64,000 nt of DNA from Gammaproteobacteria bacterium (GCA_013003115.1 JABDLF010000002.1:130186-194185), one strand, 5' to 3'; shown: positions 40,280 through 51,251, numbered from the stretch's first letter. The notes: a model not told the origin generated them from the sequence alone. A program made the numbers and translations.

Positions 40280-41764
40280 TTACTGCGCTTCTTCAGGCGC
40301 AATATCCACAAGATCCGTATCGCCCGCGCGGATGATTTTCATTGTGTTGGTGCCACCGCTGACCCCTCGAAAATCACCAAATGTCACGATGATTACGTCA
40401 CCTTGCCTGACCTTGCCCGCCTTCTGCAGTCGCTGCGCAGCAGCATCCACGACGTCTTCCCGCTCCACCGACACCACATCAAACGTCACCGGGTAAACAC
40501 CTCGGTAGAGCGTGACCCGACTGCGCGTCTTCTCATGACGCGTAAAGGCATAAATCGGAATTCCGCTGCTTATCCGCGACATCCACAGGGCAGACGAACC
40601 TGACTCTGTGAGCGCAATTATGGCGCGCGTCGGCAGGTGATTCGCAGTGTACATACAGGCCATGGCAATGGCCTCATCTGCGCGCTTGAAAAGCGCGTTG
40701 AGGCGATGACCCGACGTCATCGTGGCCCTCTGTTTTTCGGCGCCGACGCATATCCGCGCCATCGCCTCGACCACCTTTACCGGGTATTTGCCGGTGGCTG
40801 TCTCGGCGGAAAGCATAACTGCGTCCGTACCGTCCATCATCGCATTGGCGACGTCCATCACTTCCGCGCGCGTCGGCACCGGGCTCGTGATCATAGACTC
40901 CATCATCTGCGTCGCCGTAATCACCACCTTATGGGATTCGCGCGCAGCATGAATAATCTGCTTCTGGACCGCAGGCAGCTCTTCGTCTCCTATTTCGACG
41001 CCCAGGTCGCCCCGCGCGACCATCACGGCATCGCTGACCGCAAGAATGTTCTCGAGGTTGTCTATCGCCTCTGCGCGTTCAATCTTTGCGACGATGCCGC
41101 CAACGCCACCCTCCTTTTCGAATCGCCGGCGGGCTTCCTCAACGTCGTCGGCGTCTCTCGGGAACGACACGGCGAGATAATCAACGTCGAGCTTCGCCGC
41201 CAGCACAATGTCTTCGAAGTCTTTCTCAGTCAGCGCCGCAGCCGACAGGCCACCGCCTTTGCGGTTAATGCCTTTGTTGTTTGACAGTCGCCCCCCCTGC
41301 TGCACGCGGCAGCGTATGGCACTGCCCTCAACGGCCATCACCTCGAGGCTGATCGCACCGTCGTCAAGCAGCAGAATGTCGCCCTTGCTGACATCCTGCG
41401 GCAGATCCTTGTAGGTCAGCCCTACCTGCTTCTCATTTCCGTCATCGCGCCCAAGCTCAGCGTCCAGCGTGAATGACTGGCCTTCCTTGAGGTCAATGGG
41501 GCCGTTGCGAAAACGATCGATGCGGATCTTGGGGCCCTGAAGATCCCCCAACACGCCCACGGATTTGCCGAGTTCAGCGGCCGCCGCGCGCGCAGCCTTC
41601 ACACGCTTGCCATGATCTCCGGCGCTGCCGTGGGAGAAATTGATGCGCACGACGTCGACACCAGCCTGCAAAATTGCGCGCATGATTTTCGGGTCATCGG
41701 TACCCGGGCCGAGAGTAGCAACAATTTTTGTGCGCCTTGTCATCGGTGCTGTCTGGTCTTGCAT
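40280..41764 (-). CDS. pyk: Pyruvate kinase
   Basis: Final ATP-yielding step of glycolysis, PEP to pyruvate, cytosolic homotetramer. The 494 residues have the (beta/alpha)8 barrel (TKIVATLGPG N-terminus, ARGDLGVE active-site segment, MMESMI), the B domain, and a C-terminal allosteric domain. The start ATG follows GGAGGG by about 5 bases; an ATG seven codons later is an alternative. Last gene of tkt-gap-pgk-pyk, 15 bases after pgk. Confidence 0.96.
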   Translation of the reverse strand: MQDQTAPMTRRTKIVATLGPGTDDPKIMRAILQAGVDVVRINFSHGSAGDHGKRVKAARAAAAELGKSVGVLGDLQGPKIRIDRFRNGPIDLKEGQSFTLDAELGRDDGNEKQVGLTYKDLPQDVSKGDILLLDDGAISLEVMAVEGSAIRCRVQQGGRLSNNKGINRKGGGLSAAALTEKDFEDIVLAAKLDVDYLAVSFPRDADDVEEARRRFEKEGGVGGIVAKIERAEAIDNLENILAVSDAVMVARGDLGVEIGDEELPAVQKQIIHAARESHKVVITATQMMESMITSPVPTRAEVMDVANAMMDGTDAVMLSAETATGKYPVKVVEAMARICVGAEKQRATMTSGHRLNALFKRADEAIAMACMYTANHLPTRAIIALTESGSSALWMSRISSGIPIYAFTRHEKTRSRVTLYRGVYPVTFDVVSVEREDVVDAAAQRLQKAGKVRQGDVIIVTFGDFRGVSGGTNTMKIIRAGDTDLVDIAPEEAQ

Positions 41765-41779
41765 GAGGCCCTCCGGCAG

Positions 41780-42958
41780 CTAATCTTTGTTCCGGGCACG
41801 AGCCTCTAAAACAGCGACGGCCGGCAGGGTCTTGCCTTCCAGAAATTCAAGGAATGCGCCGCCTCCGGTTGAAATATATGACACGCCGTCTGCGACGCCG
41901 AATTTGTCTATGGCCGCAAGGGTATCGCCGCCGCCCGCCACCGAGAACGCAGCGCTGCCCGCTATGGCCTCGGCCAGCACGCGGGTACCGTCGGCGAAGG
42001 CATCAAATTCAAAAACACCGACTGGCCCATTCCAGACGATAGTGCCGGCGTCGCTCAGCATTGCGGCGTAATTTCGTGCCGTCTCCGGACCAATATCCAG
42101 CACCATCTCGCCAGGCTCTACCTCGCTTACCGCTCGAACCACCGGGTTTGCATCGGCAGCGAAGTGATCCGCGACGACGACGTCAACGGGCTGGGGAATC
42201 GCTGCCCCGCGCTCCCGGGCGATTCGCGCGAGCTTTTGCGCCTGGGGTACGAGGTCGGGTTCGAAAAGCGACTTGCCAACTTCGTGCCCTTCGGCCGCAA
42301 TAAAAGTATTGGCAATGCCTCCGCCCACAATAAGCTGATCAACCTTGTCCAGCAGCGACTCAAGCACCGTCAGCTTTGTCGACACCTTGGAGCCGCCGAC
42401 TATGGCCACGAGAGGGCGCGCAGGCTCGTGCAGCGCCTTGCCCAGTGCGTCCAGTTCACCGCACAGCAGCGGACCTGCACAGGCGATCGGCGCAAGCCTT
42501 GCAACGCCTTCCGTTGACGCCTGCGCGCGATGCGCGGTGCCAAAGGCATCCATAACAAATACGTCGCACAGAGATGCGATGCGTCTTGCAAGGTTTTCGT
42601 CGTTGCTTTTTTCGCCAACGTTGAAACGCACGTTTTCTAAAAGCGTGATTTCTTCTGCGATGAGTTCTACGCCGTCGAGCCAGTCCCGAACCAGGCGTAC
42701 CGGCCGGCCTGTCAGTGCCTGCAGAGACCCGGCGACCGGAGCGAGGCTCGCCGCTTCCTCGAAGTGCCCTTCCTTCGGGCGCCCGAGGTGCGACATCACC
42801 ATGACCTTGGCACCCGCCTCCAGTGCCGCAACGATCGTAGGAACTGCCGCGCGTATGCGGGCATCGCTCTGCACAACACCGTCGGCAACGGGCACGTTCA
42901 GATCCTCACGGATCAGCACACGCTTGCCGCCAAGCTCTACATCTTGCATGCGCAGCAT
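41780..42958 (-). CDS. pgk: Phosphoglycerate kinase
   Basis: Cytosolic reversible kinase converting 1,3-bisphosphoglycerate and ADP to 3-phosphoglycerate and ATP. The 392 residues show the N-terminal [12 protein letters not shown] motif, [10 protein letters not shown], and the C-terminal nucleotide motif [13 protein letters not shown] and [13 protein letters not shown]. Sits 30 bases after gap and 15 before pyk. Confidence 0.97.
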   Translation of the reverse strand: MLRMQDVELGGKRVLIREDLNVPVADGVVQSDARIRAAVPTIVAALEAGAKVMVMSHLGRPKEGHFEEAASLAPVAGSLQALTGRPVRLVRDWLDGVELIAEEITLLENVRFNVGEKSNDENLARRIASLCDVFVMDAFGTAHRAQASTEGVARLAPIACAGPLLCGELDALGKALHEPARPLVAIVGGSKVSTKLTVLESLLDKVDQLIVGGGIANTFIAAEGHEVGKSLFEPDLVPQAQKLARIARERGAAIPQPVDVVVADHFAADANPVVRAVSEVEPGEMVLDIGPETARNYAAMLSDAGTIVWNGPVGVFEFDAFADGTRVLAEAIAGSAAFSVAGGGDTLAAIDKFGVADGVSYISTGGGAFLEFLEGKTLPAVAVLEARARNKD

Positions 42959-42988
42959 GTCTAGTGCCTCGCAGCGGCGCAGGTCATG

Positions 42989-44002
42989 TCAGCGCGCCTT
43001 GATCAGCGCGCGGGTCGTATCCAGCATGCGGCAGGAGAAGCCCCATTCGTTGTCATACCAGGAGCAGACCTTCACAAAGCGCTTGCCCATCATGCGGGTA
43101 AGCGACGAATCATACGAAGATGACGCGGGGTCGTGGTTAAAGTCGATGGATACCAGCGGCTCATCGATGTAAGCCAGGATTCCTTTCAGCGGACCCTCAG
43201 CGGCCTCTTTCATGAGCTTGTCTACTTCCTCGACGCTGGTGTCGCGTGCCGCTTCGAAGGTCAGGTCGACCATGGAAACGTTGATGGTCGGAACGCGAAT
43301 TGCGAACCCGTCCAGGCGCCCCTTCAGATCAGGCAGGACAAGCCCGACTGCGGCAGCCGCGCCTGTTTTTGTGGGAATCATGGACATGGTCGCCGAGCGC
43401 GCGCGGCGCAGATCGGAATGATAGACGTCGGTCAGCACCTGGTCGTTGGTATAGGCATGGATCGTCGTCATCAAACCATGCACGACGCCAATTGCGTCAT
43501 TAAGCGGCTTCACCAGGGGCGCAAGACAGTTGGTCGTGCAGGATGCGTTGGAAATGACCGTATCGCTGCCTTTCAGCGTGTCGTGGTTTACCCCGTAAAC
43601 GATGGTAGCGTCGATATCGCCGCCGCCGGGCGCCGAGATTACGACCTTCTTTGCCCCTGCCTGCAGATGACCCGAGGCCTTCGCCTTGTCGCGGAAGAAG
43701 CCCGTGCACTCAAGCACGACATCAACTTCGAGTTTCTTCCAGGGCAGGTCAGCGGGATTCCGCTCCGCGCAAACGAGGATACGATCACCGTTAACGATCA
43801 TATAGTCGCCTTCGACGCTGACCGTGCCCGGAAACTTGCCGTGCGCTGTGTCGTAGCGCGTCAGGTGCGCGTTGGTGTTTGCGTCGCCAAGATCATTGAC
43901 TGCAACGATCTGCAGTTCCCCGGTGCGCTCGCCTTCGTACAGCGCCCGAAGTATGTTTCGGCCAATACGCCCATAGCCATTGATTGCAATCCTCGTCGGC
44001 AT
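42989..44002 (-). CDS. gap: Glyceraldehyde-3-phosphate dehydrogenase, type I (GapA/Epd family)
   Basis: NAD(P)-dependent dehydrogenase of 337 residues. [10 protein letters not shown] is the dinucleotide site and [10 protein letters not shown] carries catalytic Cys155; a histidine follows in [10 protein letters not shown]. The KTGAAAAV segment is like GAPDH, while [11 protein letters not shown] resembles erythrose-4-phosphate dehydrogenase (Epd), which often precedes pgk in gammaproteobacteria. GAPDH is the safer name given its place between tkt and pgk, but Epd activity is possible. Confidence 0.88.
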   Translation of the reverse strand: MPTRIAINGYGRIGRNILRALYEGERTGELQIVAVNDLGDANTNAHLTRYDTAHGKFPGTVSVEGDYMIVNGDRILVCAERNPADLPWKKLEVDVVLECTGFFRDKAKASGHLQAGAKKVVISAPGGGDIDATIVYGVNHDTLKGSDTVISNASCTTNCLAPLVKPLNDAIGVVHGLMTTIHAYTNDQVLTDVYHSDLRRARSATMSMIPTKTGAAAAVGLVLPDLKGRLDGFAIRVPTINVSMVDLTFEAARDTSVEEVDKLMKEAAEGPLKGILAYIDEPLVSIDFNHDPASSSYDSSLTRMMGKRFVKVCSWYDNEWGFSCRMLDTTRALIKAR

Positions 44003-44058
44003 TTTTAGATGCTCCCCTTAGGTTCTCTGAAACAGATCGTTTCTGAATGTGTGCGCTT

Positions 44059-46053
44059 TTATAACATCGCTCGCAGCGTGCCCGCGACATTTTCCTCGGT
44101 AAATCCGAGAAATTTGAAAATTTCCCCGGCAGGCGCCGACTCCCCGAAGCGATCGATGCCGATCACCCTGCCCTCGTCACCTACGTAGCGATGCCAACCC
44201 GAGCTCACCCCCGCTTCCAGCGCCAGGCGGCAGCGAACAGCAGGCGGGAGAACGGTTTCACGGTACTCGCGGCCCTGGGCGTCAAAGACTTCTCGACAGG
44301 GCATAGACACGACCCGCACCCGGCGCCCCTCATTCCCCAGGGACTTCGCCGCCGCCACGGCGAGTTCAACCTCAGAACCCGTCGCAATAATTATCGCCTC
44401 GGGGTTCCCATCGCCTGACTGCCAAAGCGTATAGCCGCCGCGCGCAATTGCCGCAATCTGGTCATCGGCCCTGGTCTGCTGTGGCAGAGTCTGGCGAGTC
44501 AGCGCCAGTACCGCTGGCCCGTTGGCACGCTGAAGAGCCGCTTGCCAGGCAGCGACCGTTTCAACAACGTCGCAGGGACGCCAGACATGCATGTTCGGAA
44601 TCAGCCGCAGGCTCTCTACGTGCTCGATTGGCTGATGGGTTGGGCCGTCTTCACCGAGACCCACCGAATCATGGGTCATTACGAAGATGTTTCGCAGGCC
44701 CATCAATGCTGCCATACGCAGCGCGTTGCGCGCATAGTCGGTGAACACCAGGAACGTCCCGACGTAGGGCAGGCAACCGCCATGCAATACAAGGCCGTTG
44801 CCGATGGCCGCCATGGCGAATTCACGCACGCCAAAATAGAGATAGTTGCCCGCAGAGTTGTCGGCGCTCAGCGTCGACGAGCCCGACCAGCGCGTGTTAT
44901 TGGAGCCTGTAAGGTCCGCGGATCCGCCGATCAGCTCGGGCAGCCCCGGCCCGAACCCCTCCAGGGCAAACTGTGAAGCCTTGCGCGTCGCCATGTTTTT
45001 CTGCCCGGCCGCCGAACGGAGCAGTTCGTCGGCTCGTGCCGCGAATTCATCCGGCAACGTGCCGCCGACTCGCCGCGAAAACTCGGCGGCGAGCTCCGGA
45101 AAGGCCTGCGTGTATTTCTCAAACAGATCCTGCCAGCCGCGTGTGCGCGCGGCGCCTGGTTTCCGCGCATCCCAGGCCGCGCGAATATCGGTGGGTATCT
45201 CGAAGGCCGGGAATCGCCAGCCAATCCTCTCGCGAGCAAGGACAATTTCGTCCTCGCCCAGCGGGGCACCGTGGCTGTCCGCAGTGCCGGCCTTGTTCGG
45301 CGATCCCCACCCTATGACGGTCTTGCAGCAAATCAGGCTTGGCCGAGAGGCTTCGTCGCGGGCTGCCTGCAGCGCGCTCGTTATCGCTTGCGGATCGTGT
45401 CCGTCTACGTCGCGAATGACCTGCCAGCCATAAGCCTCGAAGCGTGCTGGCGTGTCATCGGTAAACCAGCCCTGCACCTCTCCGTCAATGGAGATGCCGT
45501 TGTCGTCGTAAATACAGATCAGTTTGCCGAGACCAAGGGTTCCGGCCAGCGAACAGGCCTCGTGAGAAATCCCTTCCATGAGGCAGCCGTCGCCGGCGAA
45601 CACCCAGGTATGGTGATCAACGATGTCGAACCCGGGCTTATTGAACCGGGCCGCCAGGGCGCGTTCGGCGATTGCCATTCCGACGGCATTGGCCAGCCCC
45701 TGGCCGAGAGGACCGGTCGTTGTCTCCACGCCCGGTGTCAGGCCGTACTCGGGGTGGCCCGCTGTTTTTGCGTGCAGCTGCCGGAAATCACGAAGATCAT
45801 CGAGGGACAGCGCATACCCGCTCAAGTGCAGCAGCGAATAGATCAGCATAGAGCCGTGGCCATTGGAGAGTACGAATCTGTCGCGATCCGGCCAGGCCGG
45901 GTCTTGCGGGTCATGGCGCAGAAAGTCATTCCACAGCACCTCCGCAATATCCGCCATGCCCATCGGCATCCCGGGATGACCCGAGCGGGCACGCTGAACC
46001 GCGTCCATGCTGAGGGCGCGAATGGCGTTTGCTAACTCCCGGCGGGTGGGCAT
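44059..46053 (-). CDS. tkt: Transketolase
   Basis: Thiamine-diphosphate enzyme of the non-oxidative pentose phosphate (or Calvin) pathway. The 664-residue chain has the N-terminal PP domain with GHPGMPMG and the TPP-binding [13 protein letters not shown]...DDNGISIDG motif, a Pyr domain with [18 protein letters not shown], and a C-terminal domain. First gene of the tkt-gap-pgk-pyk group; 56 bases precede gap. Confidence 0.97.
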   Translation of the reverse strand: MPTRRELANAIRALSMDAVQRARSGHPGMPMGMADIAEVLWNDFLRHDPQDPAWPDRDRFVLSNGHGSMLIYSLLHLSGYALSLDDLRDFRQLHAKTAGHPEYGLTPGVETTTGPLGQGLANAVGMAIAERALAARFNKPGFDIVDHHTWVFAGDGCLMEGISHEACSLAGTLGLGKLICIYDDNGISIDGEVQGWFTDDTPARFEAYGWQVIRDVDGHDPQAITSALQAARDEASRPSLICCKTVIGWGSPNKAGTADSHGAPLGEDEIVLARERIGWRFPAFEIPTDIRAAWDARKPGAARTRGWQDLFEKYTQAFPELAAEFSRRVGGTLPDEFAARADELLRSAAGQKNMATRKASQFALEGFGPGLPELIGGSADLTGSNNTRWSGSSTLSADNSAGNYLYFGVREFAMAAIGNGLVLHGGCLPYVGTFLVFTDYARNALRMAALMGLRNIFVMTHDSVGLGEDGPTHQPIEHVESLRLIPNMHVWRPCDVVETVAAWQAALQRANGPAVLALTRQTLPQQTRADDQIAAIARGGYTLWQSGDGNPEAIIIATGSEVELAVAAAKSLGNEGRRVRVVSMPCREVFDAQGREYRETVLPPAVRCRLALEAGVSSGWHRYVGDEGRVIGIDRFGESAPAGEIFKFLGFTEENVAGTLRAML

Positions 46054-46083
46054 TTGTTGTTCTCGGACGACTTTGGGGCGCGC

Positions 46084-46112
46084 ATTGTCGCGTATGCCAT
46101 GGCCACGGGCAA
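46084..46112 (-). promoter_or_regulatory. Predicted promoter of tkt-gap-pgk-pyk
   Basis: On the minus strand TTGCCC (46112-46107) and GACAAT (46089-46084) are separated by 17 bases; each matches 4 of 6 consensus bases or better. Transcription would begin about 25 bases before the tkt ATG. It lies in the 79-base gap after the redoxin gene. Confidence 0.4.
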
Positions 46113-46132
46113 CCGCGCGGGCTTACCCGGGC

Positions 46133-46687
46133 CTATTCACGCCATTTAATGGAGCAGCCGATACTCGCATGCTGCTCGTCCGGCCCCACGCCTGTCTCGG
46201 CAATCTGGCACATCGCATCGAAAAGCTCGCGCTTGGTGTCGGCGGGTGCTGGTCGCATACCGCTGGCATCGATGCGACCACGGTAGCGCAGCTCAAGGTT
46301 GGCGTCGAAGCCAAAAAAGTCAGGGGTGCAAACGGCACCATAGGCCCGCGCGATGTCCTGGGTGTCGTCGAGCACATAGGGAAACGGCAGCGCCTTGCTC
46401 TTCGCCAGAGCGGCCATGGCCGCAAAGCTGTCGGCAGGATAGCGATCCGTATCGTTGGACATAATTCCGACGCTGCCAACGCCGAGGCTCGCAAGTTCTC
46501 GGGTGTCGCGGACAATACGGTCGAGCACCGCCTTTACGTAGGGGCAATGATTGCAAATAAACATCACCAGCGTGCCGTTCGGGCCCCGGCAGTCCGCCAG
46601 GCGCCATGTTTTGCCGTCGACGCCCGCAAGCTCGAAGTCGGGTGCGACGACCCCGACGTCCACCGCCGGGGTCTCAAGAGCGGCCAT
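46133..46687 (-). CDS. Thioredoxin-like redoxin (AhpC/TSA family)
   Basis: Cytosolic 184-residue thioredoxin-fold protein. The active-site segment is FICNHCPYV with Cys45 and Cys48, which marks the group annotated as thioredoxin family or alkyl hydroperoxide reductase/TSA proteins. Mature fold features include PDFELAGVDGKTWRLADC and a VCTPDFFGFD cis-proline segment. No signal peptide. Physiological substrate unknown. Upstream of tkt on the same strand. Confidence 0.85.
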   Translation of the reverse strand: MAALETPAVDVGVVAPDFELAGVDGKTWRLADCRGPNGTLVMFICNHCPYVKAVLDRIVRDTRELASLGVGSVGIMSNDTDRYPADSFAAMAALAKSKALPFPYVLDDTQDIARAYGAVCTPDFFGFDANLELRYRGRIDASGMRPAPADTKRELFDAMCQIAETGVGPDEQHASIGCSIKWRE

Positions 46688-46776
46688 TTAGTCCGCCCGC
46701 TCGTATAGCTAACTGAAACAATCTGGCCATTTCCACTCCGTGGTCTTTAATAATCTCAAGCCTCGCCCATCCTGCA

Positions 46777-46807
46777 TTGCCAAAACAGGTGCGTGACAAG
46801 TTATACT
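46777..46807 (+). promoter_or_regulatory. Predicted promoter of metK
   Basis: TTGCCA (46777-46782) and TATACT (46802-46807) are separated by a long 19-base spacer. The -10 match is 5 of 6. Start would be near 46814, about 70 bases before the metK ATG. The leader contains GC-rich inverted repeats but no known SAM-riboswitch core. Confidence 0.4.
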
Positions 46808-46883
46808 AGTTCGCTTTTATGCGACGCATGGCCCGGCACCTGCCGGCGACCGGCCGCTCGCTTTCAATCGCAAAGAATACACC

Positions 46884-48080
46884 ATGCTCAAAAATTACCA
46901 GTTCACCTCCGAGTCTGTCTCCGAAGGTCATCCGGACAAGATGGCAGATCAGATATCGGACGCAATTCTCGACGCCATTCTTGAGAAAGACAAAAACGCG
47001 CGGGTAGCCTGCGAAACTTTGGTCAAAACCGGTGTCGCAATCGTCGCCGGCGAAATCACTACCAAAGCCTGGGTCGATCTGGAAGAACTGGTGCGCGGCG
47101 TTATCGTCGACATTGGTTATGACTCGTCCGAAGTCGGTTTTGACGGGCACACCTGCGCAGTCATAAACATCATCGGCAAGCAGTCTCCCGATATCGCCCA
47201 GGGCGTTGATCGCAAGAAGGCCGAGGAACAGGGCGCCGGCGATCAGGGGCTGATGTTCGGATACGCGACTAACGAAACGCGCTCGCTCATGCCGGCACCA
47301 ATTTATTATTCGCACCTGCTCATGGAACGCCAGGCGAAGCTCCGCAAGCGCAAGAACAATCCACTGCCGTGGCTGCGCCCGGATGCCAAGAGCCAGGTTA
47401 CCTTCCGCTATGAAAACGGCAAGCCAGTTGCAATTGACGCAGTCGTGCTCTCCACCCAGCACGCCGCCGGCATCGGCAGGAAGAAACTTGTTGAAGGCAT
47501 TATGGAAGAGATCATCAAGCCGGTGCTGCCTGCAAAGTTTTTGACGAAAAAAACCAGGTACCACATCAACCCGACGGGCCTGTTTGTAATTGGCGGGCCG
47601 GTTGGAGACGCCGGTCTTACCGGCAGAAAGATCATTGTCGATACTTACGGCGGTATGGCGCGCCACGGCGGAGGCGCGTTTTCCGGCAAGGACCCTTCCA
47701 AGGTCGACCGCTCGGCTGCGTACGCAGCGCGCTACGTGGCAAAGAACATCGTCAAGGCTGGCATCGCTGCTCGCTGCGAATTACAGGTCTCCTATGCTAT
47801 CGGCGTCGCGCGACCAACATCCGTGAGCGTGGACACTTTTGGTACCGGCAAACTGCCGGACGAAAAGATTGCCAGCCTGATCAAAAAGCATTTTGACCTG
47901 CGGCCCTACGGCATTATGAAGATGCTGAACCTGCTGCACCCCATGTACCGGCGAACGGCAAGCCACGGCCATTTCGGGCGGGCGCCGCGCAAGGTAGGAA
48001 AAGGCCGGGGAAGCTGGACCGAGTTCAGCTGGGAGGCAACCGACAAGGCGGAGGAACTGCGGAAGGCCGCGGGCCTCTGA
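46884..48080 (+). CDS. metK: S-adenosylmethionine synthetase
   Basis: Makes SAM from methionine and ATP in the cytosol. The 398 residues begin with [22 protein letters not shown], then [16 protein letters not shown], the [15 protein letters not shown] hexapeptide region, and [23 protein letters not shown] near the C-terminal third. Upstream of ahcY; the two form the SAM/SAH branch of the methyl cycle. The 118-base gap to ahcY holds an SAH riboswitch. Confidence 0.97.
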   Translation: MLKNYQFTSESVSEGHPDKMADQISDAILDAILEKDKNARVACETLVKTGVAIVAGEITTKAWVDLEELVRGVIVDIGYDSSEVGFDGHTCAVINIIGKQSPDIAQGVDRKKAEEQGAGDQGLMFGYATNETRSLMPAPIYYSHLLMERQAKLRKRKNNPLPWLRPDAKSQVTFRYENGKPVAIDAVVLSTQHAAGIGRKKLVEGIMEEIIKPVLPAKFLTKKTRYHINPTGLFVIGGPVGDAGLTGRKIIVDTYGGMARHGGGAFSGKDPSKVDRSAAYAARYVAKNIVKAGIAARCELQVSYAIGVARPTSVSVDTFGTGKLPDEKIASLIKKHFDLRPYGIMKMLNLLHPMYRRTASHGHFGRAPRKVGKGRGSWTEFSWEATDKAEELRKAAGL

Positions 48081-48109
48081 TTAAAGCCGGCGCAGTGCGC
48101 CGAGGCTGT

Positions 48110-48180
48110 ACCGAGGAGCGTTGCAACAGGATTTCCCTGCCAGGCTCGGACACAGCTTTAAAAACCCAACGCCGCTCGTT
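48110..48180 (+). promoter_or_regulatory. SAH riboswitch upstream of ahcY
   Basis: The leader shows the SAH-riboswitch core: CCGAGGAGCG followed by TTGCAAC, then GCCAGGCTCGG, then AACGCCGCTC. P1 pairs CCGAG (48111-48115) with CTCGG (48145-48149); the pseudoknot pairs GAGCG (48116-48120) with CGCTC (48173-48177). This class binds S-adenosylhomocysteine and switches on genes for its removal. The second pseudoknot strand ends 21 bases before the ahcY ATG, close to the Shine-Dalgarno CAGGAG, so translational control is plausible. Confidence 0.92.
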
Positions 48181-48198
48181 CAATCAGGAGATCAATCC

Positions 48199-49617
48199 AT
48201 GATGAACGCTGTAGTAGACAAAGACTTTTCCGACTATCACATCAAGGACATCAGCCTCGCTGCCTTCGGCCGCAAGGAGATTGCGATAGCGGAAACCGAA
48301 ATGCCAGGACTGATGTCGGTGCGCAGGGAGTTCGCAAAGGACCAGCCCTTGAAGGGCGCGCGCATCGCCGGCTCTTTGCACATGACCATTCAGACCGCCG
48401 TTCTCATCGAGGCCCTGGTGGATCTCGGTGCCGAGGTGCGCTGGGCGTCATGCAACATTTACTCAACGCAGGACCACGCGGCTGCGGCCATCGCGGCGAG
48501 CGGCATTCCTGTTTTCGCCTACAAGGGCGAAACCCTTGATGAGTACTGGGAATACACCCACCGCATTATTGACTGGCCAGCAGGCGGCGCGCCCAACATG
48601 ATCCTGGATGACGGCGGTGACGCCACCATGCTGGTGATGATCGGCAGCAAGGCCGAAAAAGATCCGTCAGTCCTTGATAATCCCGAAAGCGAAGAAGAGA
48701 GCGCGCTTTTCGCGTCGATCCGCAAGCGCCTCGAAAGCCGGCCCGGTTTTTATTCGAAAATCCTCGCAAACATCCAGGGCGTCACAGAAGAAACCACGAC
48801 CGGTGTCGCGCGCCTGTATCGGCTGATGAAAGACGGCGAGCTGCCGTTTCCGGCCATCAACGTAAACGACTCGGTAACGAAGTCGAAATTTGACAATCTC
48901 TATGGCTGTCGCGAATCGCTGGTGGATGGCATCAAGCGCGCAACCGACGTCATGATTGCCGGGAAAATCGCTCTCGTTGCCGGCTACGGTGACGTTGGCA
49001 AGGGCTGCGCGCAGTCACTGAGAGGGCTTGGCGCCATCGTTTGGGTCACCGAAGTTGATCCGATTTGCGCGCTGCAGGCCACCATGGAGGGCTTCAGGGT
49101 CGTTACGATGGACGACGCTTGCAGCGAGGCGGATATCTTCGTCACCGCAACGGGCAATTACCATGTGATCACCGAAGATCACATGCTGAAGATGAAAGAC
49201 CAGGCAATCGTCTGCAACATCGGCCACTTCGACAATGAGATCGACGTTGCAGGGATCGAGAAATATGAGTGGGATAACATCAAGGATCAGGTGGACCACG
49301 TCATTTTCCCCAATGGCAAGCGCATCATACTGCTGGCCAAGGGCAGGCTTGTGAACCTGGGCTGCGCGACGGGGCACCCGAGCTTCGTAATGTCCAATTC
49401 GTTCACCAACCAGGTGCTTGCGCAGATTGAACTGTGGGAGCGCGGTGACAACTACAAAAACGAGGTCTATGTTTTGCCGAAGCACCTTGACGAGAAAGTC
49501 GCAAGGCTGCATCTCGACAAGCTTGGTGCCAAGCTTACCGAACTCGACAAGCGCCAGGCAGACTACATCGGTGTGCCGGTAGAGGGTCCTTTCAAGCCGG
49601 ATCACTACCGCTACTGA
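48199..49617 (+). CDS. ahcY: Adenosylhomocysteinase
   Basis: NAD-dependent hydrolase that splits S-adenosylhomocysteine into adenosine and homocysteine, relieving product inhibition of methyltransferases. The 472 residues begin (M)[27 protein letters not shown]; the NAD Rossmann motif is [20 protein letters not shown] and the C-terminus ends KPDHYRY as in the family. The start is fixed by CAGGAG 8 bases upstream; an upstream in-frame TTG would lie inside the riboswitch. Ends in a strong terminator. Confidence 0.97.
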   Translation: MMNAVVDKDFSDYHIKDISLAAFGRKEIAIAETEMPGLMSVRREFAKDQPLKGARIAGSLHMTIQTAVLIEALVDLGAEVRWASCNIYSTQDHAAAAIAASGIPVFAYKGETLDEYWEYTHRIIDWPAGGAPNMILDDGGDATMLVMIGSKAEKDPSVLDNPESEEESALFASIRKRLESRPGFYSKILANIQGVTEETTTGVARLYRLMKDGELPFPAINVNDSVTKSKFDNLYGCRESLVDGIKRATDVMIAGKIALVAGYGDVGKGCAQSLRGLGAIVWVTEVDPICALQATMEGFRVVTMDDACSEADIFVTATGNYHVITEDHMLKMKDQAIVCNIGHFDNEIDVAGIEKYEWDNIKDQVDHVIFPNGKRIILLAKGRLVNLGCATGHPSFVMSNSFTNQVLAQIELWERGDNYKNEVYVLPKHLDEKVARLHLDKLGAKLTELDKRQADYIGVPVEGPFKPDHYRY

Positions 49618-49650
49618 TTCGCCTGCGAAGCGCAAATTGACCTCAACAAG

Positions 49651-49678
49651 GGGCGGCTTTCGAGCCGCCCTTTTTTTT
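49651..49678 (+). terminator. Intrinsic terminator after ahcY
   Basis: GGGCGGCT-TTCG-AGCCGCCC forms a perfect 8-bp stem with a stable UUCG tetraloop, followed by eight T residues. It starts 33 bases after the ahcY stop. Confidence 0.95.
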
Positions 49679-49739
49679 ACCACCTGTACCGACATGCCGG
49701 GCGCTTGACCCGCCGGGGGTTTGCGGCCAACTTAGAGTG

Positions 49740-50327
49740 ATGATTGCCGGAATACTGCTGTTTCTCCCGCTCACTGCGGTCCTGCTCATTGTGGAGCTCA
49801 GGCTCGATTCGGCTACGCGTGGCAGCCCTGTGCAAGGCTGGCTCGCCGAACATCTTTACCTGCCCCTGCTGCGCTCGGCAGCGCTGCTGATTTTTATTTT
49901 TGTCGCGCACCCCGAGCTGTTCGGCATTCCTGAAGCGCCCTCTCTTGGCGCATTGCTTGCTGACGGCCACTATCGATTTGATCAGCTCATTAATGTATTG
50001 CTGCTGATCGCGCTGCTGCTGCCAATGGTTCCGCTGCTCGATCGTGTTTCCGGCCTGACGCTCGCCTTGCAGGGCATGTGCGCAGTGGCCCTCGTGGCAA
50101 GCTGGATGGCTTCTGAAAGAGGCGTGCCAATCGCGCTCGCTCCCGACATCTGGCTGGTGGTCAGGATTTCAGCCGTGCTACTTGCAGCACGGATCGCCGG
50201 TGAATTGCTGGCGAGGGAATTCCTCGTAACCCGACGGAATCGCGAGCTCATCCTGGAAGCCCTGCGCATGCTTGCACAGCTGCCCGCCGTCGTCCTCTAC
50301 GCGCATTTTCTTGGCGCCCAGCTCTGA
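49740..50327 (+). CDS. Small integral membrane protein, not recognised
   Basis: I do not recognise the family. The 195-residue chain is mostly hydrophobic, with about five predicted helices: 2-19, 44-60, 81-97, 105-121 and 135-150, possibly a sixth near 175-190. The ATG at 49740 or the GTG just before it (49737) may start translation. No Shine-Dalgarno match is strong. It is alone between the ahcY terminator and cpdA; the 144-base gap that follows (50328-50471) contains a repeated GTTCCCGTG but no gene. Confidence 0.6.
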   Translation: MIAGILLFLPLTAVLLIVELRLDSATRGSPVQGWLAEHLYLPLLRSAALLIFIFVAHPELFGIPEAPSLGALLADGHYRFDQLINVLLLIALLLPMVPLLDRVSGLTLALQGMCAVALVASWMASERGVPIALAPDIWLVVRISAVLLAARIAGELLAREFLVTRRNRELILEALRMLAQLPAVVLYAHFLGAQL

Positions 50328-50471
50328 GACCTGATGGCTGGATCGGTCTGCGGACCACGAATCGGTGCGCGAATGTTCCCGTGCGTTCTCCTGCTGACAG
50401 CACCCGAATGTGAGGATTGCACGTTCCCGTGGGGTTAAGATGTCAGCCTGGCCCTCAACGAAAAGCACACC

Positions 50472-51251
50472 ATGTCAAATCCGCACCTTGAACAAAGCGA
50501 GGCCACGCTGCGGCTTGTGCAGTTCACTGATCCGCACCTGTTCGCCGATCGCAGGGGTGAAATGCGCGGCGTCAACACCTATGACTCTCTAAACAAGGTT
50601 CTGGATGCGGCGCGCAGGGATCACTGGACGCCGGACGCAGTTCTGGTTACCGGTGACATCGCTCAGGACGAGTCGCGCGCCGGTTATCGTGTTTTCCGCG
50701 AGCTATTCGATCCGCTCTCGCTGCCTGTCCTTTGCCTGCCCGGCAATCATGATGATCCGAAATTTATGCGCGAGGAACTCAAAGATCCGTTTATCGTGAC
50801 CCGGGACGTGATGTTCGACAGCTGGTGCCTGCCCCTGCTCAGCACCTATGTGCGTGGCACTGCCGCCGGGGAAATCAGCCGCGACTCGCTCAAGCGCCTC
50901 GCCGCAGCGCTGAGCGCGAACGAGGAGAAACATGTTCTCATCTGCCTGCACCATCAGCCCGTGCCCGTCGGCAGCAAATGGCTGGATGGCGTCGGGCTAA
51001 GAAATCCCGAAGACCTGTTTTCGGTTATCGACAAGTTCGAAAACGTCCGCGGCATTCTCTGGGGCCATGTGCACCAGGAGTTCGACGCCGAGCGCAAAGG
51101 CGTGCGACTGATGGCAAGCCCCTCAACCTGTCGGCAGTTCCTGCCCGACAGCGACCAGTTCGCGCTGGACGACGGCCCTCCCGGCTATCGCTGGCTGCGC
51201 CTTGGTCCCGACGGAAAAATAGAAACAGGAGTCGTGTATGTCGATGACTGA
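50472..51251 (+). CDS. cpdA: Metallophosphoesterase, 3',5'-cyclic-AMP phosphodiesterase CpdA-like
   Basis: Class III cyclic nucleotide phosphodiesterase of the calcineurin fold, cytosolic. The 259 residues carry all metal-binding motifs: FTDPHLFAD (Asp20, His22), GDIAQDES, GNHDDPK, CLHHQPVP and GHVHQEFD. The closest named family is CpdA, which hydrolyses cAMP; other cyclic nucleotides are possible. The stop overlaps the following traB-like gene by 14 bases. Confidence 0.87.
   Translation: MSNPHLEQSEATLRLVQFTDPHLFADRRGEMRGVNTYDSLNKVLDAARRDHWTPDAVLVTGDIAQDESRAGYRVFRELFDPLSLPVLCLPGNHDDPKFMREELKDPFIVTRDVMFDSWCLPLLSTYVRGTAAGEISRDSLKRLAAALSANEEKHVLICLHHQPVPVGSKWLDGVGLRNPEDLFSVIDKFENVRGILWGHVHQEFDAERKGVRLMASPSTCRQFLPDSDQFALDDGPPGYRWLRLGPDGKIETGVVYVDD

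Noticed and set aside
46808-46883. Possible SAM riboswitch in the metK leader
   Set aside because: GC-rich inverted repeats occur, but no SAM-I, SAM-II or SAM-IV core motif can be drawn and the leader is short.
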